Positions 26,906 through 36,390 of a stretch of DNA of 64,000 nt are shown here, in pieces. Position 1 is the stretch's first letter; each line of letters begins with the position of its first letter. The DNA is from CAYZQH01 sp050300015 (GTDB lineage Bacteria; Pseudomonadota; Gammaproteobacteria; Pseudomonadales; Cellvibrionaceae). The notes under the pieces were generated by a model. That model made no database searches and had not been told where the DNA came from. It worked only from the letters and a program-made list of their open reading frames with translations. The stretch lies in the NCBI GenBank assembly GCA_050300015.1, contig JBNKWZ010000005.1:186001-250000 (forward strand), in the 5' to 3' direction. The position numbers and the translations under genes were made by a program.

Positions 26906-27112
26906 ATGGCCATACTTAACGGATGGATATTAACTTTGGAGGTCGCTAAGCAATTGATTCAAAGTGGTTTAATGTGGAGCGGGGGGGAGTTTCCATCATC
27001 TACCAAAATGACGTTGGGGGCATTGTGGCATCAGCCTTATTTATGTGTAGCAATGATCGCTTTAAAGTTTGGCTCCAATTTACGCGCACGTGTGAATGCG
27101 TGGCAGGCGTAA
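26906..27112 (+). CDS. Small open frame of unknown function
   Basis: An ATG at 26906 opens a 68-codon frame filling the gap between the NfeD gene and the patatin gene, ending 6 bases before the latter. The product has weakly amphipathic stretches (LTLEVAKQLIQSGL, YLCVAMIALKFG) and a basic end. It is not recognised and has no strong ribosome binding site. Its position is the main support. Confidence 0.3.
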   Translation: MAILNGWILTLEVAKQLIQSGLMWSGGEFPSSTKMTLGALWHQPYLCVAMIALKFGSNLRARVNAWQA

Positions 27113-27118
27113 TGCTGC

Positions 27119-28261
27119 ATGCCCACTAACGCGCTTATATTGTCTGGCGGTGGTGCGCGTGCTGCTTATCAGGTGGGTGTACTGCACGCAATCAGTGATA
27201 TCCGTCCAGACCTTCACAACCCTTTCCCCATTATCTGTGGTACGTCAGCCGGTGCCATCAACGCTGTGGCGCTTGCTGCTCACCCCGGAGAGTTTCGCCA
27301 AGCCACAACCGACATTGCGCAGTTGTGGCAACAGTTGGAAATAGAGCAAGTCTTTAGAGTGGGTTGGTGGCCCTTGAGCTCGGGTTTGGTTAAGGTAGTG
27401 GGTTCGCTCTTCCATCACGGAGTGTCTCAGGGGCAGCCCCTGGCATTATTGGACAACTCACCCCTCCGAGCATTGCTCAGTCGCGTGATTCCTTTCAATA
27501 ACATTTCTGCGCGTATTGCCTCTGGAGATCTCGAAGCCATTTGCGTTACCGCGTTGGGGTACAACTCCGGTGAATCGGTGAGCTTTTTTGAGGGAAACCA
27601 TGCCCTAAGAGGCTGGCGTCGTGCGCGGCGTGTGGGTACCCCGAGCGTTATCTCCGTGGATCATTTACTGGCATCGTCGGCGATACCCACCATATTCCCC
27701 GCTGTACACCTGAGTAAAGAATACTTTGGTGATGGCGCAATGCGACAAATGGCACCCATCAGCCCTGCGTTGCACCTAGGTGCCGATCGCGTATTGGCGG
27801 TCGGTGTCAGCAGTAACCGCAACCCTTCTTCCTGGGTGAAGAAAAAACTGGCTGCCAAGCACTCGCCATCCATGGCGCAAATTGTAGGGCAAATGTTTAA
27901 CAGCGCTTTCATTGATGCCCTTGAAGGTGATCTTGAGCATATGGAACGGGTCAATGCACTGCTTGCACTGATCGATAAAGATCGTTGCGATGAGACCAAT
28001 CACCTTCGAGAAGTTGAAACCCTTGTGATATCGCCGTCAAAGGCGCTGGATAAAATAGCGGGGCGACATGTGCGTGACATGCCCAGCAGTTTGCGGTTTT
28101 TTTTACGCAGTACCGGAGCTACTGCGCGGGGAGGGGGCTCAGCGGCCGCGAGTTACCTGTTGTTTTCACATGGCTACTGTAACGAGTTAATGGAGCTCGG
28201 GTATCAAGATGCCATGTGGGAGCGAGCATCCATCGAGCGGTTTTTCGATCGTTCTGAATAA
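27119..28261 (+). CDS. Patatin-like phospholipase
   Basis: The 380-residue protein has the oxyanion motif GGGARAAYQVG (residues 8-18), nucleophile elbow GTSAGA (about 41-46) and the Asp of the catalytic dyad in FGDGAMRQ. Such proteins are Ser-Asp lipid acyl hydrolases acting on phospholipids or neutral lipids. No signal peptide is seen, so it is probably cytoplasmic or membrane-associated. The neighbouring fadD suggests turnover of membrane lipid acyl chains, which is an inference. Confidence 0.88.
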   Translation: MPTNALILSGGGARAAYQVGVLHAISDIRPDLHNPFPIICGTSAGAINAVALAAHPGEFRQATTDIAQLWQQLEIEQVFRVGWWPLSSGLVKVVGSLFHHGVSQGQPLALLDNSPLRALLSRVIPFNNISARIASGDLEAICVTALGYNSGESVSFFEGNHALRGWRRARRVGTPSVISVDHLLASSAIPTIFPAVHLSKEYFGDGAMRQMAPISPALHLGADRVLAVGVSSNRNPSSWVKKKLAAKHSPSMAQIVGQMFNSAFIDALEGDLEHMERVNALLALIDKDRCDETNHLREVETLVISPSKALDKIAGRHVRDMPSSLRFFLRSTGATARGGGSAAASYLLFSHGYCNELMELGYQDAMWERASIERFFDRSE

Positions 28262-28426
28262 CAGCCTGTTTCCATTCTATTCTAGCCATTGTCTTGGTGT
28301 AACGCTTTTGATTCCCACGCGCTTTCCGTTACCATAGGTTAAACGCGTGTTAACTAGGTGATCGACTGGGCCCTGTTATTTGGATTGGGGCACGGTTTTT
28401 CACCATCATCAGACGAGAGGGTATTT

Positions 28427-29695
28427 GTGCGCTTATTAAAATATGCCATGTTTTTAATTTTCGCCCTTGCCATAGGGGTGGCAACTGTGGGTTTGTTTTT
28501 GCCATCTACAACCCAAGTGGAGCGCTCAATTGTTATTGCGCAACAACCGGCCGTGGTGTTTTCTTTGGTCAATGACTTGAAAGCTTTTCACGGTTGGTCT
28601 CCTTGGGCTGAAAAAGACCCTAATATGACGGTGGAGTTCTCTTCACCTTCGAGTGGTGAGGGTGCCTCCATGCAGTGGGCAAGCGATGACCCCAATGTGG
28701 GCGTTGGGTCGCAAACCATTTTCCTTTCGAAGCCGTTTACAGAGGTGCAAATCGCGTTGGACTTCGGTGCGATGGGATTGGCCACAGCTATTTTTCAATT
28801 CACGCAGTTGAGTGTGGGTACTGAGGTTAGCTGGACGTTGAATGTTGTCCATGGCGGCAATTTAATGAGTCGTTACATGGGTTTAATGATGGATAAATGG
28901 GTGGGGATGGACTTTGAAAAAGGTCTACAGTCACTCAAAACCCAAGCTGAAGGGCTGGATTCTGTCACCACTAAATCCGTTACCTATCATCATGACGGCG
29001 TAGTCTTGAATGGATTTCTCGCCCACCCTATTGGTGTACAGGCGGCGCCCGCTGTATTGGTGGTACATGAGTGGTGGGGGCACAACGATTATGCCAAACG
29101 ACGGGCCAAAATGTTGGCAAAGTTAGGTTATACCGCGTTTGCATTGGATATGTACGGTGAGGGCAAGGTGACCACGCACCCGAAAGAAGCCAATGCCTTT
29201 ATGATGGAAGTTGTTCAAAATGCAGACTTGATGCAGGGTCGGTTTAATGCAGCTTTGGCGTACGTGCAGTCCTTACCAGAGGTTGATCCAATGCAGATTG
29301 GGGCCATTGGCTATTGCTTTGGTGGTTCTGTGGTGTTGAATATGGCTCGGTCGGGTGCGCCCTTGAAAGGCGTGGCCAGTTTTCATGGAGGGTTGAAGGG
29401 CTTAACGGAACTTACTGATGCAGGCAAAACTGTTGAGTATTTGGTTTTAAATGGCGCAGACGACCCAATGGTGACCCCAGAGCAAGTAGAGACCTTTAAA
29501 CTCGGTATGGATGAAGCGGGGGTAAAATATTCGTTTTTGAATTATCCCGGTGCTGTACATGCCTTTACCAATCCAGCGGCCACCGTTCTCGGTAATGCCT
29601 ATGGCTTACCGCTCGCCTATAACGAAGCGGCAGACAAGGACTCATGGCAAAAGCTGGTGACTTTTTTGGGTCGTGTGTTTAACGGCCAGTCTTAA
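28427..29695 (+). CDS. Fusion protein: SRPBCC (polyketide cyclase-like) domain + dienelactone hydrolase
   Basis: One frame of 422 residues joins two domains usually encoded apart. Residues 1-28 are a membrane anchor or signal. Residues 30-175 are an SRPBCC lipid-binding-like domain ending SLKTQAEG. Residues 185-420 are a dienelactone hydrolase alpha/beta hydrolase with nucleophile Cys297 in GYCFGGS, Asp in GADDPMV and His in GAVHAF. The hydrolase family cleaves lactones and related esters. GTG 28427 after GAGAGG (28415-28420) is preferred as start over the open frame from 28358. No stop or frameshift at the join. Substrate unknown. Confidence 0.85.
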   Translation: MRLLKYAMFLIFALAIGVATVGLFLPSTTQVERSIVIAQQPAVVFSLVNDLKAFHGWSPWAEKDPNMTVEFSSPSSGEGASMQWASDDPNVGVGSQTIFLSKPFTEVQIALDFGAMGLATAIFQFTQLSVGTEVSWTLNVVHGGNLMSRYMGLMMDKWVGMDFEKGLQSLKTQAEGLDSVTTKSVTYHHDGVVLNGFLAHPIGVQAAPAVLVVHEWWGHNDYAKRRAKMLAKLGYTAFALDMYGEGKVTTHPKEANAFMMEVVQNADLMQGRFNAALAYVQSLPEVDPMQIGAIGYCFGGSVVLNMARSGAPLKGVASFHGGLKGLTELTDAGKTVEYLVLNGADDPMVTPEQVETFKLGMDEAGVKYSFLNYPGAVHAFTNPAATVLGNAYGLPLAYNEAADKDSWQKLVTFLGRVFNGQS

Positions 29696-29860
29696 ACGTA
29701 GGCGCTTTTGTACAGGCAGGGAGGCTTGTTTTGTAGTGGGGCGGTTTGTCTTTAGCGATTTAATGGCAGCCACTCAATGGCCTGTGATGTTAGATCCCCT
29801 GAGTTTTGGTCTGCCTGGATTTTACTTTACTTGCCCGACGCCAACACCCAAAATGCCTTG

Positions 29861-30790
29861 ATGCTAAACGTCAAACGGTTTCCCTCAGTTGTCTTATTTT
29901 TTTCTTCCATGCTATGGGGGATGTCTTGGATTCCTTTGAAGGCACTTTCCGATTTAAATATTGGCGGGCTCGCCATTATTTGTGTGGCTTATTCCGCTCT
30001 GTTTATCGTGACTTTGCCCTTTGTCCTCCGCTTTCGCGATATTTATGGCAAACACGGGTTGTCGCTGGCGGCAATCTTTCTTGTGGGAGGGTTGGCCAAT
30101 GCTTGTTTTAACTATGCATTGATTCATGGCCAAGTGTTGCGCGTGATGGCGTTGTTTTATTTGTTACCGGTATGGGGAGTACTGGGGGGGCGCTTCATTC
30201 TAAAAGAGCCCACCAATGGCTTGCGATGGTTGGGCGTGGTGCTGGCTGTGGTCGGCGCGGCAATTTTATTGGATATACGCCACGCGCTGGAAAACCCGGT
30301 TTCCTGGGTGGATGTGATTGCTCTGTCGTCGGGTGTGTTTTTTTCCGCATTGATTTTATTGTTCCGCGCCGTAGACCGTGTACCACTGGAGGTGAAGCTT
30401 AATTCGCTATTTTTAGGGTGCGCCTTTGTAGCGGCCATTGCCATGATTTTGTGGGTGCCCGAGGAAATCGACACGGTGTTTCAGTCTCGTATTTATTGGG
30501 TGGTGATATTTGCCATCGGTTGGTTGGTGTGGGCAAACATTGGGTCACAGTGGGCTTGCACCAAACTGCCTGCGGGCCGTTCCGCCATTATTATGGTAAT
30601 GGAGTTGGTGGCTGCAGCGGTGACGGCTGTTTGTATTGGTGGAGAGCGCTTTACCTTAGGGTTGCTGGTTGGTGGCAGTTTAATCTTAACGGCGACATTC
30701 ATCGAAATTATTCAAGCCATTCAAGAAGGAGGTAAAACTAACGAAGGGCCCCACGGAATCACCTTATCTGAATCATTTAAGAGGATATAA
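29861..30790 (+). CDS. EamA/DMT-superfamily permease
   Basis: The 309-residue inner-membrane protein has about ten hydrophobic segments in two EamA repeats, beginning FFSSMLWGMSWIPLKALSDLNIGG and with LYLLPVWGVLGGRFILKEP-type endings in repeat 1. Members export amino acids or other metabolites; the substrate is not readable here. The ATG at 29861 fits the repeat start, though the frame is open from 29777 and no good ribosome binding site is seen. Confidence 0.82.
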   Translation: MLNVKRFPSVVLFFSSMLWGMSWIPLKALSDLNIGGLAIICVAYSALFIVTLPFVLRFRDIYGKHGLSLAAIFLVGGLANACFNYALIHGQVLRVMALFYLLPVWGVLGGRFILKEPTNGLRWLGVVLAVVGAAILLDIRHALENPVSWVDVIALSSGVFFSALILLFRAVDRVPLEVKLNSLFLGCAFVAAIAMILWVPEEIDTVFQSRIYWVVIFAIGWLVWANIGSQWACTKLPAGRSAIIMVMELVAAAVTAVCIGGERFTLGLLVGGSLILTATFIEIIQAIQEGGKTNEGPHGITLSESFKRI

Positions 30791-30876
30791 GGGGCCTGAA
30801 AAGAGAATCATCCTGCCGGCCATTAAAGGTTTAATGCCAACCAAAATGCTCACTGATAATGGTTCAGAGCCATTGC

Positions 30877-30904
30877 GAAAAAAAAGCCTCCGTTAAGGAG
30901 GCTT
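30877..30904 (-). terminator. Rho-independent terminator of acnB
   Basis: On the minus strand AAGCCTCC and GGAGGCTT form a perfect 8-bp stem around TTAAC (30884-30904), followed by a run of T (30877-30883). It starts 7 bases after the acnB stop. Confidence 0.9.
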
Positions 30905-30910
30905 GGCAGT

Positions 30911-33526
30911 TTACACTTTGACTTCTTCAACTTGGGTGGCAGCGATGCGTTTGCCGTCTTCCGCGCCTTTTACAAAGTCGCTGATTTGGTCAAAATTCAT
31001 ATACCGGAAGATTTCCTCACCCATAGAGTCAATCTCATTAGCGTACTGTAAGTAAACATCCGGAGTTGGTAGCTCACCCAAAATACCACCAATGGCGGCA
31101 AGTTCAGCGGAGGTTAAATAAACGTTGGCGCCGTTACCCAATCGGTTGGGGAAGTTACGTGTGGAGGTTGATAGTACCGTGGACCCTTCAGCGACGCGGG
31201 CCTGGTTACCCATGCACAGCGAACAACCCGGCATTTCTGTACGGACACCATTCACACCGTAAATGTTGTAGTAGCCTTCTTCCATTAACACGTGTTCGTC
31301 CATCTTGGTGGGTGGCGACATCCAAAAGCGGGTTTTAAGCCCGGCTTTGTTTTTCTCTAACAGTTTACCTGCTGCGCGAAAGTGGCCAATGTTGGTCATG
31401 CAAGAACCAATAAACACCTCATCAACCTTGTCGCCTGCCACTTCAGACAGTAAACGCGCGTCGTCTGGGTCGTTAGGGGCACACACAATAGGCTCGGTGA
31501 CTTCGGCCAAATCGATTTCGATGATCGCCTTGTATTCTGCATCTGCGTCGGCTTCCATTAACGACGGGTTGGCCAGCCACTCCTCCATTTTTTGTGCGCG
31601 GCGCTCAAGGGTACGCGGATCGCCATAGCCTTCGGAGACCATCCAGCGCAACAAAGTAATGTTTGATCGCAGGTATTCGGCCACAGTGGCTTCAGAGAGT
31701 TTGATGGTACAGCCCGCCGCCGAGCGTTCGGCAGAGGCGTCAGACAACTCAAACGCTTGCTCTACGGTGAGCTTATCCAAACCTTCGATTTCTAGGATAC
31801 GGCCCGAGAAAATATTGGTTTTACCCTTTTTCTCAACCGTTAAGTGGCCTTGTTGAATAGCGTAATACGGAATGGCGTGTACCAAATCGCGCAGGGTAAT
31901 GCCCGGTTGCATGGTGCCTTTAAAGCGAACCAGGACAGACTCTGGCATATCCAAAGGCATAACGCCCGTGGCCGCGGCAAAGGCTACCAAGCCAGAACCT
32001 GCAGGGAAGGAGATGCCCATGGGAAAGCGCGTATGAGAATCGCCGCCTGTGCCTACTGTATCCGGCAATAACATGCGGTTTAACCAAGAGTGAATAATGC
32101 CATCACCAGGGCGCAAGGAAACACCGCCACGGGTCATAATAAAGTCCGGCAGAGTATGTTGGGTACTAATGTCCACAGGTTTGGGGTAGGCAGCCGTATG
32201 GCAAAACGACTGCATGACCAAATCGGCCGAGAAACCTAAACAGGCTAAATCCTTTAACTCGTCGCGGGTCATGGGCCCTGTGGTGTCTTGAGAGCCCACC
32301 GTGGTCATACGTGGCTCACAGTAGGTGCCAGGGCGAATGCCCTCAACGCCACAGGCCTTGCCCACCATTTTTTGGGCCAGAGTGAAGCCTTTACCCGAGT
32401 CCACAGGCGCAACCGGTGTGCGAAATAGGGTGCTGACTTCTAGGCCTAAAGATTCGCGCGCGCGCGTGGTTAAGCCGCGGCCAATAATCAAATTGATGCG
32501 GCCACCGGCACGAACTTCGTCCAATAACACGTCGGATTTTAATTCAAATTCGCTTAATACATTGCCGCTTTCATCCAAGATTTTGCCGTCGTAGGGGCGA
32601 ATTTCAATGACATCGCCCATGTTGATGTCGTCCACGGGAGCTTCAAACACCAAAGCGCCGGCGTCTTCCATGGTGTTGTAAAAAATGGGGGCAACCTTGC
32701 CGCCTATACAAATGCCGCCGCCGCGTTTATTCGGGACCCCAGAAATGTCATCGCCGAAGTACCAAAGTACCGAGTTAGTGGCAGATTTACGTGAGGAGCC
32801 TGTGCCTACCACATCGCCCACAAAGGCTACGGGGTAACCTTTATCTTTTAAGGCTTGAATGGCTTTTATGGGGCCACGCACACCCTGTTCTTCCGGCTCT
32901 ATGCCGTCGCGTGCCATTTTATACATGGCTAAGGCGTGAAGCGGGATGTCGGGTCGTGACCAAGCGTCTGGTGCGGGTGATAGGTCGTCGGTATTGGTTT
33001 CGCCAGTGACTTTGTAAATCGCCACTTTGATGCTCTCAGGTACGGCCTTGCGGTTGGTAAACCACTCGCCATCTGCCCAGCTTTGCATCACGCTCTGTGC
33101 CAGGGCGTTGCCATTTTTGGCCTTTTCTTCCACATCGTGGAAGGCATCAAACATCAATAGCGTGTGTTTCAATTCAGTGGCGGCGGCTTCTGCCAGCTCT
33201 TCATCGTCTAAAAGGCTTACCAGGGTTTCAATGTTGTAGCCGCCGTGCATATTGCCCAGAAGTTTTACGGCATCAAGCCTTGAAATCAAGGGGCAGGTGG
33301 CCTCACCTTTAATGAGTGCAGTTAAAAAGCCAGCTTTAACATAGGCGGCTTCGTCAACACCGGGGGGAACGCGGTCACTGATCAGCTCCAGTAAAGTTTG
33401 CTCTTCACCGGCCGGTGGCGTTTTGAGTAGCTCCACCAACGCGGCAACTTGCTCTGGGTCTAAGGGTTTGGGGGGGATGCCTAAGGCGGCGCGTTCTGCT
33501 GCGTGTTCACGATAAGCTTCAAGCAC
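30911..33526 (-). CDS. acnB: Aconitate hydratase B
   Basis: The 871-residue enzyme interconverts citrate and isocitrate (and 2-methylisocitrate) with a [4Fe-4S] cluster. It starts MLEAYREHAAERAALGIPPKPLD, with the HEAT-like N-terminal domain of AcnB, then the swivel domain (TGSSRKSATNSV), and the cluster cysteines in GSCMTNIGH and CSLCMGNQARV. Length is close to E. coli AcnB (865). It is a single-gene unit with its own terminator, divergent from the DUF1289 gene. Confidence 0.96.
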   Translation of the reverse strand: MLEAYREHAAERAALGIPPKPLDPEQVAALVELLKTPPAGEEQTLLELISDRVPPGVDEAAYVKAGFLTALIKGEATCPLISRLDAVKLLGNMHGGYNIETLVSLLDDEELAEAAATELKHTLLMFDAFHDVEEKAKNGNALAQSVMQSWADGEWFTNRKAVPESIKVAIYKVTGETNTDDLSPAPDAWSRPDIPLHALAMYKMARDGIEPEEQGVRGPIKAIQALKDKGYPVAFVGDVVGTGSSRKSATNSVLWYFGDDISGVPNKRGGGICIGGKVAPIFYNTMEDAGALVFEAPVDDINMGDVIEIRPYDGKILDESGNVLSEFELKSDVLLDEVRAGGRINLIIGRGLTTRARESLGLEVSTLFRTPVAPVDSGKGFTLAQKMVGKACGVEGIRPGTYCEPRMTTVGSQDTTGPMTRDELKDLACLGFSADLVMQSFCHTAAYPKPVDISTQHTLPDFIMTRGGVSLRPGDGIIHSWLNRMLLPDTVGTGGDSHTRFPMGISFPAGSGLVAFAAATGVMPLDMPESVLVRFKGTMQPGITLRDLVHAIPYYAIQQGHLTVEKKGKTNIFSGRILEIEGLDKLTVEQAFELSDASAERSAAGCTIKLSEATVAEYLRSNITLLRWMVSEGYGDPRTLERRAQKMEEWLANPSLMEADADAEYKAIIEIDLAEVTEPIVCAPNDPDDARLLSEVAGDKVDEVFIGSCMTNIGHFRAAGKLLEKNKAGLKTRFWMSPPTKMDEHVLMEEGYYNIYGVNGVRTEMPGCSLCMGNQARVAEGSTVLSTSTRNFPNRLGNGANVYLTSAELAAIGGILGELPTPDVYLQYANEIDSMGEEIFRYMNFDQISDFVKGAEDGKRIAATQVEEVKV

Positions 33527-33876
33527 AGGGTAATCCTCTTTTGATTGGGTGTACTCGCACTGCAGGATCTCTGCACTGCGAGGCTATCGATGAGTCGCCA
33601 TCGATGGCGGGCTAAATGCCCGAAAAAGACGAGTTACGGCTCAACAACGCACATGCCGGCCACCCTCTACGGGTGCAGTGGTCAACACGATGTGATGTGG
33701 GGAGTTGGCCCAGGCCGAGAAATCGCCACTAGGGGCGCGAATTTTACACTAAAAGGCACGGTGCTGTTAAGTTTGAACAACGGCTCTTTTGTCCAAGTCG
33801 CAAATCTGCTAACGTCGCCCCCCTTTTGGGGTGTGCTGGCATGGCGTCAGGGCACGAGCGTACGAGTTTTGTAGGT
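33527..33876. other. Divergent regulatory gap upstream of acnB
   Basis: No gene is convincing in these 350 bases. ATCGATG and CATCGAT form a 7-bp inverted repeat with a 6-base spacer at 33586-33605, about 60-80 bases before acnB, which could be an operator or a leader hairpin. The region should hold promoters for both acnB and the DUF1289 gene. Confidence 0.45.
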
Positions 33877-34320
33877 ATGGTAGCCATTAAAACCCCGTGT
33901 ATCGGGGTCTGTTCAACGGGTATTGGTGACAGCGTATGCCGGGGCTGCAAGCGGTTTGCTCATGAGGTGATTCAGTGGAATGCTTACACGGTTGATGAGC
34001 GCGAGGCCATCATGGCCAGAATCGAGACTCTGCTCAACCAAGTGGTTCGCGCGCGCGTTACCGTGGTGGACAAGGTCCAATTGCAGCAACAATTGCAACA
34101 TCATGGCATGCGCCTTGACCCCGCACGCTCTGAAAGTGCTTGGGTATACGAGGCCTTGAGAGCTTTTGGTGGGCAACTACCTTCTATGGATAGAATTGGT
34201 TGCCAGGTGAACCCACCCTGGGTGTCACAATCTGTGGCTCAGTTGAAGGATGATATCGAGTCGACGTTTTATCAGCTAACCTGCGTCCATTACGAGCGTT
34301 ATTTTCCGGGGCACATATGA
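33877..34320 (+). CDS. DUF1289 family protein
   Basis: The protein is 147 residues and starts MVAIKTPCIGVCSTG. The Cys-x3-Cys ... Cys-x2-Cys pattern (CIGVC and CRGCKR) in the first 35 residues marks DUF1289, a putative metal-binding motif. About 100 residues follow without recognised domain, longer than most members. ATG 33877 places the motif at the N-terminus, as usual in the family. The stop overlaps the start of miaE (ATGATG), suggesting coupling. Function unknown. Confidence 0.8.
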   Translation: MVAIKTPCIGVCSTGIGDSVCRGCKRFAHEVIQWNAYTVDEREAIMARIETLLNQVVRARVTVVDKVQLQQQLQHHGMRLDPARSESAWVYEALRAFGGQLPSMDRIGCQVNPPWVSQSVAQLKDDIESTFYQLTCVHYERYFPGHI

Positions 34321-34916
34321 TGAAAGCCATCCACGACTTTTTACACTGTGAAACACCAGATGCTTGGGTGGTGTCTGCTTTGCAAAATCAGTCGCTGCTG
34401 CTAATTGATCATGCCAATTGTGAAAAAAAAGCGGCGAGCACGGCACTAAATTTAATGTACCGCTACGTCAGCCATTTTGAGTTGTTGAATAAAATGTCGC
34501 GCTTGGCGCGTGAAGAGTTGCGCCACTTTGAACAGGTGATTGCCATTATGGCAAAGCGCAAAATAGAGTACGTACAGTTAACGGCTTCGCGCTATGCGGG
34601 CGGCTTACGCGAACACGCGCGCAAAGAAGAGCCAGGCAAACTGGTGGATACGCTGATTATTGGCGCCATCATCGAGGCGCGCTCATGTGAGCGCTTTTAT
34701 AAGCTTGCGCCCCATTTGGACGATGAACTTCAACAGTTTTATATGAGTTTGTTAAAGTCTGAATCCCGACACTTCAAGGATTATTTATCGCTCGCCCAAA
34801 AAGCCTGCCCAGAGCCTATTGACGGGCGCGTCAACTTCTTTTTGGACCAAGAGCAGGCTTTAATTGAAAGCGCAGATACCGAGTTTCGATTCCATTCAGG
34901 TGTTTACTCAGGCTGA
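34317..34916 (+). CDS. miaE: tRNA-(ms2io6A)-hydroxylase MiaE
   Basis: The 199-residue ferritin-like non-heme di-iron enzyme hydroxylates the isopentenyl group of ms2i6A37 in tRNA. Four-helix-bundle metal ligands are seen as DHANCEKKAA, REELRHFEQV, IEARSCERF and ESRHFKDYL. The start is ATG 34317 (a second ATG follows directly). It overlaps the DUF1289 gene and ends 72 bases before the convergent lpxH. Confidence 0.93.
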   Translation: MMKAIHDFLHCETPDAWVVSALQNQSLLLIDHANCEKKAASTALNLMYRYVSHFELLNKMSRLAREELRHFEQVIAIMAKRKIEYVQLTASRYAGGLREHARKEEPGKLVDTLIIGAIIEARSCERFYKLAPHLDDELQQFYMSLLKSESRHFKDYLSLAQKACPEPIDGRVNFFLDQEQALIESADTEFRFHSGVYSG

Positions 34917-34988
34917 ATGCTTGCGCTGCTTTGCGTTCCACAAGCCACGGCTTTTAATTAGCCGGTTTTGGGACAAGGTCGTTTTCAT

Positions 34989-35714
34989 TCAAAGGTCAAA
35001 GGCGATTAGGTCTAATTTGCCTTCGGATGTGGCTTTAAGCATCCAGCCTTGTTCATGCCAGTCGCCCAACACAATGCGTTTGGCGGCCTGCCCTTCAAGC
35101 GACAAGTCATGCACTGCTGGACGGTGGGTGTGGCCATGAATCAATAGGTTAACCTTGGATTCCAGCATTGTGCGTTTCACTTCGTCTGGGGTCACGTCCA
35201 TAATGTCACTGGCTTTTATGGCGTTTAAAGATTGGCTTTTGGCTCGAAGGTCTTTGGCCATCTGCCGGCGCTGGGGTAAGGGAAGGCTCAGCACATTTTG
35301 TTGCCAGTTAGGGTCGCGTACCATGGCCCTAAATTGCAAATATTCAATATCTTCTGTGCAAAGGGTGTCGCCGTGCATAATCAAAGCGCGGTTTCCGTAA
35401 AGGTCGATAACCGTTTGGTCTTCCATTAGGGTACAGCCGGTTTTTTCTGCGAAGGCGTTGCCCACGAGGAAGTCGCGATTACCGCGAATAAAGTACACGG
35501 GCACACCGCTTTTTACGTAATCGATAAGCCACTGTTGTAGGGTTAGGGCAGCTTCGCTGTCGTCATCATCCCCAATCCAGGCATCGAAAAAATCACCTAA
35601 GATATACAAGGCGTCGGCGCCGGCGGCCTCTTGACTTAAGAACGTGTGAAGCCCCGCGGCCACTTTGGGTTGAGCGGGGCTTAGATGAAGGTCGGAGATA
35701 AAATAGGTGGCCAT
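34989..35714 (-). CDS. lpxH: UDP-2,3-diacylglucosamine hydrolase
   Basis: The 241-residue metallophosphoesterase makes lipid X from UDP-2,3-diacylglucosamine in lipid A synthesis. Motifs are FISDLHLS (5-12), GDFFDAWIGDD (about 41-51), RGNRDFLVG, MHGDTLC and GHTHRP. Length matches LpxH (240). The start overlaps the last base of ppiB. The order ppiB-lpxH next to divergent glnS-cysS is conserved in many gammaproteobacteria. Confidence 0.95.
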   Translation of the reverse strand: MATYFISDLHLSPAQPKVAAGLHTFLSQEAAGADALYILGDFFDAWIGDDDDSEAALTLQQWLIDYVKSGVPVYFIRGNRDFLVGNAFAEKTGCTLMEDQTVIDLYGNRALIMHGDTLCTEDIEYLQFRAMVRDPNWQQNVLSLPLPQRRQMAKDLRAKSQSLNAIKASDIMDVTPDEVKRTMLESKVNLLIHGHTHRPAVHDLSLEGQAAKRIVLGDWHEQGWMLKATSEGKLDLIAFDL

Positions 35715-36214
35715 TATTCGGTTGCAACAGTCACTTTTTCAATGATCACAGTGTCCACGGGGACGTCTTGGTGGGGGCCGTTATTTCCGGTTTTTACCTT
35801 TTTAATTTTCTCAACCACGTCCATACCGCCGGAAACCTTACCAAATACACAGTAGCCCCAACCTTGCATGTCTTTGCGGGTATGATTTAAAAAGTCATTG
35901 TCTTTCACGTTGATAAAAAACTGAGCAGTGGCGCTGTGCGGGTCCATGGTGCGGGCCATGGCAACAGTGCCATTGTCGTTTTTCAAGCCGTTATCGGCTT
36001 CATTTTCAACCGATTTGCCCGTGGGTTTTTGTTGCATGTCTTCGGTAAAACCGCCGCCTTGAACCATAAAATTGTCGATCACCCGGTGAAAAATAGTGCC
36101 GTCATAAAAGCCCTCAGAGGCATACTTGTGGAAGTTGGCGGCGGTTTTGGGGGCCTTGTCAAAATCAAGCTCTAGCTCGATATTGCCGTAGTTTGTATGC
36201 AAAGTGATCATCAA
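35714..36214 (-). CDS. ppiB: Cytoplasmic peptidyl-prolyl cis-trans isomerase B
   Basis: The 166-residue cyclophilin starts directly with the fold (MITLHTNYGNIELELD) and has no signal peptide. The active-site segments are FYDGTIFHRVI, FMVQGGGFT and HSATAQFFINV. It speeds proline isomerisation in the cytoplasm. It shares one base with lpxH and is divergent from glnS. Confidence 0.95.
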   Translation of the reverse strand: MMITLHTNYGNIELELDFDKAPKTAANFHKYASEGFYDGTIFHRVIDNFMVQGGGFTEDMQQKPTGKSVENEADNGLKNDNGTVAMARTMDPHSATAQFFINVKDNDFLNHTRKDMQGWGYCVFGKVSGGMDVVEKIKKVKTGNNGPHQDVPVDTVIIEKVTVATE

Positions 36215-36390
36215 TATGCTCCTAATCGTGCTGGTTTCGGCGCCCTTTTGGGGGCCGGAAGGGGACCGTTCATTCGCCCCAGAATGGATTTGGCGTGGCT
36301 CACTGACCCGCGAGGCGGCTATAATACGCGTTTACACAATAAACCGGAACCGGTCATGCCGGATTCCCAACCCTTTGGATTACCACCTAT

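Noticed and set aside
33545..33874. 109-codon frame upstream of acnB
   Set aside because: Composition is unlike a protein, it has no family likeness, and the region is the control region between two divergent genes.
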